A DNA stretch of 42,575 bases. Source: a virus. The translations under genes were made by a program, and so were the position numbers. The notes beneath the pieces are model-generated. The model was not told the origin of the DNA, searched no databases, and saw only the letters and a list, made by a program, of their open reading frames with translations. Location: positions 1 to 42,575 of the IMG/VR virus record IMGVR_UViG_3300028045_000003; one strand, given 5' to 3'. Shown in pieces: positions 22,947 to 32,043 of this stretch (positions within the stretch are counted from its first letter, which is position 1; each line of letters opens with the position of its first letter).

Positions 22947-23525
22947 ATGGCAACGGGCTTTGAGTGGACTATTGAAAACGATATAGCCTTTGCAAATGGG
23001 CTTGATAGATTAGGGCGTGCCACTAATGATTTTACAATTCCATTCAAGCTTATTAGTTCAGATTTTTACCGATCAAATAGAAAACTTTTTACTCTCCAAG
23101 GTAAAGGGTTATATCAAGATTTATCTGAAAAACCTTTTAGAGCATTTTGGCAAAATAAGAATGGTTTTGCTTCATACTATGCAGGTGGATATAAAGAATA
23201 TAAAAAAGTTAACTATGGATTCACCTATCCAATTCTAGTAGGTGAATCACGTGTTTTATCAAACTCTATTTTAGGTGGAAGAAATAAACATTCAATTTTT
23301 ACATTGAGAAAACAAGAATTACTATTAGGTTCATCAGTACCATATGGTAAATACCATCAAAGTGATGCAGCTAGAACAAAGATACCACAACGTAAATTTG
23401 TGTTCATTGATGGCGGCCCTGCCGATAAGTCAAAAGATAGTTCAATCAATGGTAGGCGTGAACGATGGTTAAATATAATTAATGATCATGTAATACAATT
23501 AGTTTCAGGTGAGGTTTTAAAATGA
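22947..23525 (+). CDS. Mu gpG-like virion morphogenesis protein (192 aa)
   Basis: The C-terminal Y-G-K-Y-H-Q-S-D-A-A-R-T-K-I-P-Q-R-K-F-V is the conserved H-Q-x-G/D and I-P-x-R signature of the gpG/tail-completion family. The middle has L-L-L-G-S-S-V-P-Y. It acts at the head-tail joint. It is followed, with a 4-nt overlap, by a likely tail terminator. Confidence 0.82.
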   Translation: MATGFEWTIENDIAFANGLDRLGRATNDFTIPFKLISSDFYRSNRKLFTLQGKGLYQDLSEKPFRAFWQNKNGFASYYAGGYKEYKKVNYGFTYPILVGESRVLSNSILGGRNKHSIFTLRKQELLLGSSVPYGKYHQSDAARTKIPQRKFVFIDGGPADKSKDSSINGRRERWLNIINDHVIQLVSGEVLK

Positions 23526-24022
23526 TTTATGATGAAGAATTTATGATTAGAGATATAGAAGCATTATTTAAAGCTAAATTAAATGCTGAAATTGATTGTA
23601 TTAATACAGAAAAAGGTGCGGTTTCAGGTGATGCACTTTTTATTGAAAATATACCAAGTGATAAATATGTTTTTGAAACGATAGATAAAAAGCTATTGAA
23701 CTTCACTGGGTTTTTTGTGCTTTATGGTTTAGTTGATTATCCTGTTGAGGGTGCAAATATTGAATCATATATTGAGGGTACAACTATAACTTTTCAAATT
23801 GGTACTTTTGACAAGGGCGAAAAAGAACGCTCTAATATTATGTATAAGTTGTTACGATATAGAAGGGCTATTTCACAGGTTATCATGAAGAACACCGATA
23901 TATTTCGGGGTTATGCTAAACCTTTGGTTACTCGCCTTAAACCAGATACCCTTCCATTTGATCGTAATTATGTAATTCTAAAAAGTGGTGTAGATATTAA
24001 AGCCTCTAATACTTCACGCTAA
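23522..24022 (+). CDS. Probable Mu gp37-like / tail terminator protein (166 aa)
   Basis: Identity rests mainly on gene order: gp36-like, gpG-like, this gene, a small linker gene, then the tail tube. Size and mixed alpha/beta pattern suit a tail terminator or gp37 homologue, which caps the tube. No sharp motif is visible. Starts at ATG 23522 within GGTGAGGTTTTAAAATG, so the TGAGGTT word also serves as ribosome site. Confidence 0.65.
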   Translation: MIYDEEFMIRDIEALFKAKLNAEIDCINTEKGAVSGDALFIENIPSDKYVFETIDKKLLNFTGFFVLYGLVDYPVEGANIESYIEGTTITFQIGTFDKGEKERSNIMYKLLRYRRAISQVIMKNTDIFRGYAKPLVTRLKPDTLPFDRNYVILKSGVDIKASNTSR

Positions 24023-24034
24023 AAGGAAATTAAA

Positions 24035-24208
24035 ATGAATGAAGAAAACGAAAAAGTAGAACCCGCAAAACCTTTAGTGAAAAAACTTATGGCCAAAAAA
24101 GATTTTAAATTTCAGCATGGTAAAGATGTTTATGAAATTAAAAAAGGTGAAGAAGTTAAAGTTCCTAAAATGTTTCATGCGAATTTAAAAACAGAAAAGG
24201 TAATCTAG
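24035..24208 (+). CDS. Small linker protein before tail tube, DUF2635/gp38-like position (57 aa)
   Basis: This is a short Lys-rich protein (start MNEENEKVEPAKPLVKK) with F-Q-H-G-K-D-V-Y-E-I-K-K-G-E-E-V-K-V-P. It sits exactly where many Mu-like phages have a 60-aa gene of unknown role. AAAAGGAAAT precedes the ATG. A small beta fold is likely; no function can be read. Confidence 0.62.
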   Translation: MNEENEKVEPAKPLVKKLMAKKDFKFQHGKDVYEIKKGEEVKVPKMFHANLKTEKVI

Positions 24209-24217
24209 GAGAATATC

Positions 24218-25135
24218 ATGGCAGATTTTGGTTATAACAGAATTAATTACGGCATACATAATATATGCCCATTTAGAATTTCGGATGGTAGACCATATGG
24301 AACTCTAAAAGTTTTAGGTAGTGCTACAATGACACTAACAAGTGAATTTGAAGAACTATTTGGTGGATCAAATAAAAATGCATGGGCGGTTGAAGCTAAA
24401 ACTATTTCAAGTGAATGGGTTGCTTCAGTTAAATCTATGCCTAACTTTTTGTTTGAATTATTTTTAGGTGCAACAGTTACTGATACGGCAGCTAGTGCAA
24501 CAGGTACAGTTGGGGATTTTAAAAATATTCTTGCTTCAGCGTCTAACCCTGTACTACAAGCATCAACTGGTATTGATTCAGTAATTGCTAAAGTTGGTTC
24601 AACGGTTGATTTAAAAGATGGTATTTATATTATTAAAGCTAAAACAGCTACAACCGTAACTGTATATGCATTAACTGATATTGAATTTAAAAAACTAGGT
24701 GCAATTAATGAGCTTAGTTATCTATCTGATGATTTAATTATTGCTGATGATCTTGCAATTGTTACAGCGGGCGCACCAACTGAAATTGTTGGGTTAGGTG
24801 TAGAAATGATTGGTGGTAGTGGAACTATTGCTATGGATATTGGGGATACAGCTAGATTTTCAGTTAGATCAGCACATAATGGTGTATCTGAAATTCACAT
24901 TGGTTCAGATTCAACAATTTTCCCTGAACATCGTCAACTTTGTTTGGGTGGTAAACGTGCAAACGGTGATACGCTTGAACTTGAATTATATAAAGTTGTT
25001 GGTTCAGGATTTGGTGTACCATTTGAAGAACAAGCTTTTGCAATTCCTGAATTATCTATGAAATTAGTTTATGATTCTTGTGAAGATAAAGTTGCTACTA
25101 TTAGAGCAAAACGTGGTGAAGGATCAGGTTGTTAA
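24218..25135 (+). CDS. Major tail tube protein (305 aa)
   Basis: Pattern and position match a siphovirus tail tube: an N-terminal beta strand set (G-T-L-K-V-L-G-S-A-T-M-T-L), W-A-V-E-A-K-T-I-S-S-E, and a central insertion rich in Val/Ala. The C-terminal beta part is L-S-M-K-L-V-Y-D. The insertion (about residues 80-170) may be an outward Ig-like domain. A GGAG site precedes the ATG and a strong terminator follows. No sheath gene lies beside it, so the tail is non-contractile. Confidence 0.82.
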   Translation: MADFGYNRINYGIHNICPFRISDGRPYGTLKVLGSATMTLTSEFEELFGGSNKNAWAVEAKTISSEWVASVKSMPNFLFELFLGATVTDTAASATGTVGDFKNILASASNPVLQASTGIDSVIAKVGSTVDLKDGIYIIKAKTATTVTVYALTDIEFKKLGAINELSYLSDDLIIADDLAIVTAGAPTEIVGLGVEMIGGSGTIAMDIGDTARFSVRSAHNGVSEIHIGSDSTIFPEHRQLCLGGKRANGDTLELELYKVVGSGFGVPFEEQAFAIPELSMKLVYDSCEDKVATIRAKRGEGSGC

Positions 25136-25170
25136 TCAAGGATGATTAGCATTTAGATCCATAAGCTATG

Positions 25171-25197
25171 CGCCCCTTTAATTAGGGGCGTTTTTAT
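25171..25197 (+). terminator. Rho-independent terminator after tail tube
   Basis: CGCCCCT (25171-25177) pairs with AGGGGCG (25184-25190), followed by TTTTTATT. This is the best rightward terminator in the window and closes the head/tube transcript. The end of a small leftward gene overlaps the stem. Confidence 0.85.
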
Positions 25198-25273
25198 TAA
25201 TATTTTCTCTAACTTCTTTTTCAGTTTCTTTTCTATCTTTATAGTGTTTACCCCTAAGATGCTTATGCTTCAT
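25178..25273 (-). CDS. Very small basic protein, stop inside the terminator (31 aa)
   Basis: It starts MKHKHLRGKHYKDRKETEKE and is Lys/His/Arg/Glu-rich. The ATG (25273) overlaps the end of the next gene by 11 nt. Its stop falls within the loop side of the rightward terminator. The size makes it uncertain; the overlap and charge pattern are the only support. Confidence 0.35.
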   Translation of the reverse strand: MKHKHLRGKHYKDRKETEKEVRENINKNAPN

Positions 25274-25418
25274 CACCTAAAACTTTTTTTAAATCTTTAA
25301 CGTGAACCATATAGGATAACCAAAGTTTTTTATCTGAATCCCTTAATAATTCCCATTCTGTTAGAAGTTTAAAAACTTTTTCTTTATTTGTTTTTAGATC
25401 ATTTAAAAATTTGCTCAT
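25263..25418 (-). CDS. Small helical protein in leftward cassette (51 aa)
   Basis: The product starts MSKFLNDLKTNKEKVFKLL and is mostly helix with a Trp-containing centre. ATG 25418 overlaps the RHH gene stop (ATGA), a normal coupled arrangement. It may be a partner of the RHH regulator. No known family is apparent. Confidence 0.55.
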   Translation of the reverse strand: MSKFLNDLKTNKEKVFKLLTEWELLRDSDKKLWLSYMVHVKDLKKVLGDEA

Positions 25419-25618
25419 TTCTTCCCCCTTTTCGGTTTAATCTCTTTTTCAAAATCTTCTTTACTAGGTACAAAATTCAAAGCTGCATATAGTATGTATT
25501 CACTCAAGTTACCTTCAGTATAAATACAAGCTTTTCTCATCATTGCATTCATATCAGATTCAACACATCTAAAGGTAATACGTTGGGTTTTATTTGTTTT
25601 CGGTTTTTTTAATCTCAT
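25415..25618 (-). CDS. Second ribbon-helix-helix type DNA-binding protein (67 aa)
   Basis: Basic N-terminus (L-K-K-P-K-T-N-K-T), then Q-R-I-T-F-R-C-V (strand), a helix, and N-L-S-E-Y-I-L-Y-A-A-L (second helix), with a basic end. This resembles MobC/CopG-type RHH proteins. It is divergent from the tail-chaperone gene and its 125-bp upstream region holds two palindromes, so self-regulation and control of the tail promoter are plausible. Confidence 0.7.
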   Translation of the reverse strand: MRLKKPKTNKTQRITFRCVESDMNAMMRKACIYTEGNLSEYILYAALNFVPSKEDFEKEIKPKRGKK

Positions 25619-25646
25619 ATCATTTTCCTTTGAGGTTCTATATAGC

Positions 25647-25658
25647 CTAACACGTTAG
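25647..25658. promoter_or_regulatory. 12-bp palindrome upstream of the second RHH gene
   Basis: CTAAC-AC-GTTAG is perfect with a 2-bp centre. It lies 29 bp before the RHH ATG and next to a TGAGGTT box (25631-25637), suiting a repressor operator at the leftward transcript start. Confidence 0.45.
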
Positions 25659-25677
25659 AACATTTTGTGCAAACAAT

Positions 25678-25722
25678 TTGTCATACATAAATTAGTTAGC
25701 TAGAATCGTATAAAACTTATAC
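25678..25722 (+). promoter_or_regulatory. Tail operon promoter with downstream palindrome
   Basis: TTGTCA (25678-25683), 17 bp, TAGAAT (25701-25706): both hexamers one base from consensus. GTATAA-AAC-TTATAC (25708-25722) is a perfect palindrome covering the start site, ideal for repression. A TGAGGTT box lies 47 bp above the -35. Confidence 0.7.
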
Positions 25723-25742
25723 AATAATAGTAGGAACTGACT

Positions 25743-26429
25743 ATGAGCTATACAGCGGAACAATTTAAACCTTGTGCCCCAACCATCAATATTGATGGTA
25801 TTGATGTTGAACTCTCCATAATAGACTTAAAAACCATTGTTAAATTTAAAGAACTCTATGGTGATATTTCAGAAATTTATACACTTGTTAATAAAGAACC
25901 TCTGAAGATTATAGAAGTTGTTTGGCATCTAGTTGCTGATAAAAGTTTGTTTGAAAACAGATATAAAATATTTGAAATTAAATTTAAAAGTGAACCATTA
26001 GAACAGATTGGTAAAAACGCCATGGAATGTTTTGATGATTGCGTTGTTAAATCAATGCCTCTAGTAATAAATAAAAAGCGTCAAGATGATATAAATAAAA
26101 TTAAAAACTCAACTGACAATCAAACTCCATGTTATGCAAAATACTTTGATGCTCTAGCTAAACGATATGGGATTTCAATTGATGAATTTTATGCATTAAC
26201 TTTAAGGCAAATAACTACAATGTTAAAAACTATAAGTGATGAATCATATAGTGAATTGGAAGTAAAAGCATCTTTAGCAGGTAAAAAATTAAAACCTAGA
26301 ATGGTATTTAATGATGTATCTGAAGAAGAAGAAAAAGATCAAGATCAGCAAGCCGTTGATGCTGTTGCAAGACTGCAAAGAGAGTATGAAGAACGTGAAG
26401 CCAAAAAACAGGAAGTAAATAATGGGTGA
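25743..26429 (+). CDS. Tail assembly chaperone (228 aa)
   Basis: Its place just before the tape measure, an N-terminal beta part (I-D-V-E-L-S-I-I-D-L-K-T), a helical middle and a second half with Y-G-I-S-I-D-E-F-Y-A-L-T match a G/GT-type chaperone. It has an acidic, Gln-rich end. Usually the second half is reached by a programmed frameshift; here both parts are in one frame and no slippery site is needed. AGTAGGA precedes the ATG. Confidence 0.65.
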   Translation: MSYTAEQFKPCAPTINIDGIDVELSIIDLKTIVKFKELYGDISEIYTLVNKEPLKIIEVVWHLVADKSLFENRYKIFEIKFKSEPLEQIGKNAMECFDDCVVKSMPLVINKKRQDDINKIKNSTDNQTPCYAKYFDALAKRYGISIDEFYALTLRQITTMLKTISDESYSELEVKASLAGKKLKPRMVFNDVSEEEEKDQDQQAVDAVARLQREYEEREAKKQEVNNG

Positions 26430-29235
26430 TAACAGTTTAATTATTAATATATCTGGTTCAGCGGATAAGTTTATTGATGAACTTGATAAGGTAAAAAAAG
26501 AAACTAAGAACCTTGAAAAGGTTTTAGGTAAAACAGCTAAAGCAAGCGCATTAGCATTTGCAGGGTTTGCAACAGCAATAGCAGTTGTAACTAAATCTTT
26601 TGTTGATTATGAAACTGCATTAATTGGGGTTGGTAAAACAGCTAATCTTGAAGGTAAAAAGTTAGATGAGTTTGGTAAAAAGTTTCAAAGGTTATCTGAA
26701 ACAATACCTGTATCTACAAATGAGCTATTAGGTATCACTCAAGCCGCTGCACAGTTAGGTGTTACAGGTGAGAAGAACCTTTTAAAATTTACTGAAACAA
26801 TCGCAAAGCTAGGTGTTGCAACAGATTTAACAGGTGAAGAAGCTGCCACATCACTAGCAAGAATTCTAAATGTTACAAATGAAAACATTGAGTCAATTGA
26901 TAAACTAGGTTCAGTAATTGTAGCACTCGGAAATAATTATGCCGCAAGTGAATCTGAAATTGTTAAAGTTACAAATGAAGTTGCTAGATCAACGGCAGTA
27001 TTTGGAGTATCAAGTGCTGAAGCGGCAGGGCTTGCAACTGCATTAAAATCAGTTGGTATTCAGGCACAGTTAGGTGGTTCAGTTGTAGGTAAAGCATTCT
27101 TAAAGATTCAAAAAGCAATTGATGGTGGTGGGGATAAACTAGCTTTATTATCTCAATTAACAGGGGTTGCAGGGGATGAATTAAAACAAACTTTTGAAGA
27201 TGATGCAACAGGTGTATTTGAATCTTTTGTTAATGGGCTTGGTAACTTAGAGGGTGGAACAACAGCGGTATTTAAGGCGTTAGAAGGTCTTGGTTTAAAA
27301 GGTGATGAGGTAAACAAAGTTTTACCAGTACTTGCCAAAAACTCAAAGCTTCTAGGTGCTACGTTAAAAACGGCAGCTAAAGAAACTAAAAATGCAACAG
27401 CATTAAATGAAGAATCAAGAAAAGCATTTGCATCATTAAAATCTGAAGGGCAATTACTTCAAAATACTATTGTTAATTTAGCAACTGATATTGGGCAAGA
27501 ATTAGCCCCAACTATAAAAGAAATAATTGTTGATGCTAGAAACTTTATTAAGGCAATCAATAGTACTGATAATGAATTAGCTAGTAACATTGCAACGTTT
27601 TTAAAATGGGGTGCAGTTATTACAGGTGCTGTTGCAGGTATTTCAGCATTTCTTTTAGGTGCAATTCAATTATCAGCTTTAATAACTTCAATAGGTGCTG
27701 CGTTTTTACCTGCCGCTGCCGCTGCATCAGCATTTTGGATTGCAGTTACAGGGCCTGTTGGAATTGCTGTTGCGGGGTTGGCATTAGTAGCGGGTGGAAT
27801 AGCAGCGGTTGTTGTTGCTGCAAACTCTGATGAAAAACCTGAAACATTAAAAGAAATTAATGAAGAAATTCAAAAGCTTGAAGGTAACTTAAAAAAGCTT
27901 GAACGCAAAGGTGCTTCACGTGGAAGAACTGAAGAAATAGATAATATAAATAAAGAAATAGATGCACTAAAAGATTTAAGAAAAGAGAAACAATTACAAG
28001 ATAAAGACTTTGGAACAGGGGCTTTACTTGTTCGCCCTGAAGCTGATGCAGGTGATTTTAAATTTGGTGCTGATCAATTTGGGCTAGAAGGTGAAACAAC
28101 TTTACCATTTAAAACTGAAGCACAAGTTGAAGATGATGCTGCCGCTGAACAGAAATTAAAAAACAGCACTAAAGCAAAAGAAGAAGTATTATCAAAAGCC
28201 GCTGAAAAAAGAATTGCTGAAGCACAGAAATTAAATAGAGAATTAAAAGCAATACAAAAAGCACGTGCCGCTGAAGAAACTGATGAAGCTAAAGATGTTG
28301 CACAAAGAAAAGCAGAAATAAATAATGAGTTACTAGAGGCTAATAAATTTTCATTTAAACTTGAACGTGATTTAGCAAAAGAAAACATTTTATTAAAACA
28401 TGCTGATGAGTTAGCAGAAATAGAAAAGTTTGAATCTGAAAAAGCAGCTAGAAAAGCTGAACGTGATGCTGAAAAGAAAACAATTCAAGATTCATTGCGT
28501 GAAGAAGAAGTTGCAAATCGTGAACTATTAGATGAAGAAGATTTACTTGCATTAGAAGAAAAACTTTTATCTGAAGATGAATTAAAAAAACAAGTTGCAG
28601 TACAGGAAGCCACTAGAGTTATTGAAGATAGAAATAAATTTTTAGCTGATGAAATGAAATTTGGTGAAACATTTGCAAAACTTAATCAATTTTTTAGAGA
28701 CAAAGATTTACAGAATGCTAAAACAGGTGCTTCACAATTAATTCAATTAACACAATCTAAAAATGCAACTCTAAATTCTATTGGTAAAGCAGCGGCAAGT
28801 GTAAACGCTGCCATTGCAACAGGTGAAGGTGCAATAAAAGCATATAGTTCATTAGCAGGTATTCCAATTGTAGGGCCTGCATTAGGTGCGGGGGCAGCGG
28901 CAGCATTGATTGCATTTGGTGTTGAACAACAGGCTAATATCCTAGGGGCTAGGCAAGGTGGTGTTGTGCCTCAATCGGCAGGGCGTGCAGGTGTAGATAG
29001 TGTACCAAGTTTATTAACTCCTAATGAGATTGTGGCACCACCTGAATCATTTAGTGAGGTAGTAGAGGGCACAGCTTTAGCTAGAGGTTTTACCCCCCCT
29101 GATGAAGATGGCAATACGGGTGGAACTTCAAGTGGTGGTACAGTTACAGTTAAACTTGTTCCAACAGGTGATTTTATTGGTGTAATAGAACAAAAACAAA
29201 TTGAAGCTGAAGTTCAAAATACTAACGTGAGGTAA
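26422..29235 (+). CDS. Tail tape measure protein, TP901 type (937 aa)
   Basis: The TP901 core is clear at about residues 60-170 (Y-E-T-A-L-I-G-V-G-K-T, Q-A-A-A-Q-L-G-V-T-G, L-A-R-I-L-N-V). Hydrophobic segments at about 385-475 are likely membrane-active in DNA entry. A long Lys/Glu/Ala coiled coil (about 490-770) and a second Ala/Gly-rich part follow. At about 0.15 nm per residue the tail would be near 140 nm. Its ATG overlaps the chaperone end by 8 nt. Confidence 0.93.
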   Translation: MGDNSLIINISGSADKFIDELDKVKKETKNLEKVLGKTAKASALAFAGFATAIAVVTKSFVDYETALIGVGKTANLEGKKLDEFGKKFQRLSETIPVSTNELLGITQAAAQLGVTGEKNLLKFTETIAKLGVATDLTGEEAATSLARILNVTNENIESIDKLGSVIVALGNNYAASESEIVKVTNEVARSTAVFGVSSAEAAGLATALKSVGIQAQLGGSVVGKAFLKIQKAIDGGGDKLALLSQLTGVAGDELKQTFEDDATGVFESFVNGLGNLEGGTTAVFKALEGLGLKGDEVNKVLPVLAKNSKLLGATLKTAAKETKNATALNEESRKAFASLKSEGQLLQNTIVNLATDIGQELAPTIKEIIVDARNFIKAINSTDNELASNIATFLKWGAVITGAVAGISAFLLGAIQLSALITSIGAAFLPAAAAASAFWIAVTGPVGIAVAGLALVAGGIAAVVVAANSDEKPETLKEINEEIQKLEGNLKKLERKGASRGRTEEIDNINKEIDALKDLRKEKQLQDKDFGTGALLVRPEADAGDFKFGADQFGLEGETTLPFKTEAQVEDDAAAEQKLKNSTKAKEEVLSKAAEKRIAEAQKLNRELKAIQKARAAEETDEAKDVAQRKAEINNELLEANKFSFKLERDLAKENILLKHADELAEIEKFESEKAARKAERDAEKKTIQDSLREEEVANRELLDEEDLLALEEKLLSEDELKKQVAVQEATRVIEDRNKFLADEMKFGETFAKLNQFFRDKDLQNAKTGASQLIQLTQSKNATLNSIGKAAASVNAAIATGEGAIKAYSSLAGIPIVGPALGAGAAAALIAFGVEQQANILGARQGGVVPQSAGRAGVDSVPSLLTPNEIVAPPESFSEVVEGTALARGFTPPDEDGNTGGTSSGGTVTVKLVPTGDFIGVIEQKQIEAEVQNTNVR

Positions 29236-29239
29236 TAAA

Positions 29240-30064
29240 ATGGCTGAATGTAAAACAGGGCAAATTCTATTTTTAAGAAAAAATCACATTGATCTAAATA
29301 GACCTAACCCCGCTATAACTATAACTGATTCTGTTGCTACAAATACAGGGCAAGATTCAGTTATATTTTTAAGAAATAGAAATAATATTTCAGGATGGTT
29401 AACAACTGATTCAACTGATGCTGCTAACACTGTTATGTTAATAGAATTATTTGATTTGCTTAATGTTGATTTTATTATGCTAGTTAAACACAATTTTAAA
29501 AATTACACTATTGAATGGCGTGATGCGGGTGCAGTATGGAATAGTTTTGATATAGGTACTTTAAATACTTTAGGCACTAATATACATGAAAAAGATACCC
29601 CTGTTATCACAAATGCTATTCGTATAACTATTACAGGTACACAAATTGTTGATGCTGATAAAGAAATGCGGCAATTAATAATTACTGAAAAGAAATATCG
29701 CTTTGAGGGATGGCCAGTAATTAAAAAACCTGTTCATTCTAAGAACAAAAAAAATGATGATATGTTGAGTGGTAAAATTAGAAGTGTAACAACTAGGGGT
29801 GCATTTAGTTGTGAACTTGAAATAAAATTAAGTGGATCAAATAATGATTTAGATATGCATGAAGATGTATATGCACAAGCTGAAGGGCAACTACTACTTT
29901 TATCAGGTGGTAAAGAATCACAATTTAGAACAAATCAAAAAGGATATAGAAATGAAGATGTAGTTTTAGTTAAACCAATTGATGAGTATTCCAACCCTTA
30001 TTCAAAAGGGATTTACTCAATGGGAATTAAGATAAAAATGAAGCTAAAGGAATCGGTGGATTAA
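29240..30064 (+). CDS. Distal tail/baseplate protein, Dit-like (274 aa)
   Basis: It directly follows the tape measure, the usual place of the distal tail protein. The sequence is beta-rich, with an R-x-R-N-N-I-S-G-W-L-T loop and a later W-P-V-I-K-K-P. Family membership is inferred from order and size. GTGAGGTAATAAAATG provides the ribosome site. The stop overlaps the next start (TAATG). Confidence 0.65.
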   Translation: MAECKTGQILFLRKNHIDLNRPNPAITITDSVATNTGQDSVIFLRNRNNISGWLTTDSTDAANTVMLIELFDLLNVDFIMLVKHNFKNYTIEWRDAGAVWNSFDIGTLNTLGTNIHEKDTPVITNAIRITITGTQIVDADKEMRQLIITEKKYRFEGWPVIKKPVHSKNKKNDDMLSGKIRSVTTRGAFSCELEIKLSGSNNDLDMHEDVYAQAEGQLLLLSGGKESQFRTNQKGYRNEDVVLVKPIDEYSNPYSKGIYSMGIKIKMKLKESVD

Positions 30065-31290
30065 TGAGTGCATTTACTTTTTATTTAAGCACCCCTTTAA
30101 ACGATGGCACATATAGTGAGTTTGAAGATATTACTGAAGATGTGTTAGCGTCTAGTGTTGGAAATCTAAAGCAAGATTTATCTTCTAATGAATATGACAT
30201 TGGAACAATTAAGTTTAATAAAATTTCTGTCAATCTTAGAAATGAAAAAGCTAGATATAGTGAGGCAAATAATCCACTCTCCATATTCACATTTAAACGT
30301 GATGAAACTATTTTAAAAATAATGTGGGATAGAAACGCTGATAAAATTAGTTGTGGAAGCTTTGCATGTGGGTTGACTTATTTATCAGCACCTATTGAAG
30401 TGTATAAGGGTTTATTAGAAGATAATTCTTCTAAATTTGATTCTGATGAACAGATTCAAACATTTAACTTCTTAGGGCTTGAATCTGTTATTGGTAAAGT
30501 ATCAGTTGATTTTAGTGCTTTATCTGTTTTAGATAGTGTTGAAACAACTATCTATAATATTTTAAATCAAGCAAAGATAACTAAATTCATAAGTGTTTCA
30601 CTATCAAACATTTCAGTAAATCTAAGTTTTGTGCCAGATTCAATTGCTTCATTAGAAAATAAAAAATGTTTGGATGCCCTTGATGAACTTTTGTTTTTAT
30701 CAGGTGCAGTTTTGTATGTTAAAAATTCTGAAGTTATTGTTAGTAATCGTGATGGTGGTGCAACTAGTGCATTTACTTTTTATGGCCCTTCATCTGATTT
30801 AGGTATTGAAAATTTATTAAACTTAGGTTCATACACATTAGGGCTAAATAGAACTTTTAATTTTTGGAAATGGAAGGGTACATCAGTAATACAATCTTTT
30901 GCTGATAGTATTGATAATTTTGGATATAGAGATAAAGAAATTGAGAGTGATTTAATAACTAATCCTGTAATCCAAACTGCAATTTTAAACTCCTTATTAA
31001 ATGAGTTTGCATTTCCTAAAATAGAACTTGATATTGAAGTTCCTATGACTTCACCCATAGTTAATAAAATATTTTTGCTAGATAAAATAAATATTGATTA
31101 TCCTGCCGATTATAGGGGAAATGAATCTGAAGAATTACCCGCTACATATGGTAAAGCAATCTATGGTGAGTCAAGCTATATAAATGCAACTTCAAGTTTA
31201 ATAATTGACATTACAACAAACTGGAAAATTTTAAATAGAAAAATTTCAGTCAAAGGTGATAAACTAACTTTTAAAATAAGGGAGATTTAA
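30064..31290 (+). CDS. Tail hub / tail-associated protein (408 aa)
   Basis: This beta-rich protein follows the Dit-like gene. It has Y-K-G-L-L-E-D-N-S (a gp27/gpD-type beta-barrel hallmark) and L-D-A-L-D-E-L-L-F-L-S-G-A-V-L-Y-V, where hub proteins often have a cell-surface processing or binding fold. It should form the trimeric hub at the tail tip. No peptidase motif is seen. Confidence 0.68.
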   Translation: MSAFTFYLSTPLNDGTYSEFEDITEDVLASSVGNLKQDLSSNEYDIGTIKFNKISVNLRNEKARYSEANNPLSIFTFKRDETILKIMWDRNADKISCGSFACGLTYLSAPIEVYKGLLEDNSSKFDSDEQIQTFNFLGLESVIGKVSVDFSALSVLDSVETTIYNILNQAKITKFISVSLSNISVNLSFVPDSIASLENKKCLDALDELLFLSGAVLYVKNSEVIVSNRDGGATSAFTFYGPSSDLGIENLLNLGSYTLGLNRTFNFWKWKGTSVIQSFADSIDNFGYRDKEIESDLITNPVIQTAILNSLLNEFAFPKIELDIEVPMTSPIVNKIFLLDKINIDYPADYRGNESEELPATYGKAIYGESSYINATSSLIIDITTNWKILNRKISVKGDKLTFKIREI

Positions 31291-31293
31291 AAA

Positions 31294-32043
31294 ATGGGAA
31301 CTAACACTTTAACCGCTAGGGTGGATGGTAATAAAATCCCCGCTAATGATCATAATGAGCTTGTGCAAGCTTTGTTAATTGATCTTGTACCAAGAAACAA
31401 TTCACGTGCACCACAAGATATTATTGGGGCATTGGGCACATCAGCTTTACGTTGGTTGCGTGCATATGTATCAGAATATTATGTTGGAAATGCTGCAAAT
31501 AATTTAAGAATATATGAAGGTGCAGCGGGTGAGCTTTGGATTGAAAACGGGTTAAATAATAGGGTTAAAATTAGAAGTGGCATTATAGAAATATGGATAA
31601 ACAACGTATTAAAAGGAAGTTTTGATTCTAATGGATTAGAGGGTGCACTAATTAAAGCACAATCTGTATCTAACGATTCAATAGCAAGTGATAAAAGATT
31701 TATAAGTGGTTCAGTTTTAGTTCAAAGTGATTTAGATACAAATGACACCTTATCAAGTTTGGTACTTGGAGTTAGGAACGGATATAAATATAGCATAAAT
31801 ATAACAATGAAAAACACAGCAGGTGCTGATACAGCAGGATGGCCAGTACTTTTAACAGCAAATGCTGTTCTTTTGAACAACTTTGGTGGGTTTGCAACTG
31901 GAGCAACTGGAGAAACATCACAAACTTTAACTTGGATTTATACGGCAACAACAACCGCTAATATAACCTTTAGATGGTATGTACCAAGCGCAGGGGGTGC
32001 TCAAGGTGTTAATGGTGGGTTGGCATGGATAGAGGAGATATAA
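31294..32043 (+). CDS. Tail tip fibre-type protein (249 aa)
   Basis: N-terminal L-T-A-R-V-D-G-N-K-I-P-A-N-D-H-N-E-L and L-R-W-L-R-A-Y-V are fibre-attachment-like. The C-terminal half (about 130-249) is a beta domain with G-F-A-T-G-A-T-G-E-T-S. It is Gly/Thr/Asn-rich, with no membrane part. A role in adsorption is inferred from order in the tail-tip operon. Confidence 0.65.
   Translation: MGTNTLTARVDGNKIPANDHNELVQALLIDLVPRNNSRAPQDIIGALGTSALRWLRAYVSEYYVGNAANNLRIYEGAAGELWIENGLNNRVKIRSGIIEIWINNVLKGSFDSNGLEGALIKAQSVSNDSIASDKRFISGSVLVQSDLDTNDTLSSLVLGVRNGYKYSINITMKNTAGADTAGWPVLLTANAVLLNNFGGFATGATGETSQTLTWIYTATTTANITFRWYVPSAGGAQGVNGGLAWIEEI

Noticed and set aside
25743-26429. Programmed frameshift in the tail chaperone
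   Set aside because: Both halves are in a single frame and no slippery heptamer with a second open frame was found.
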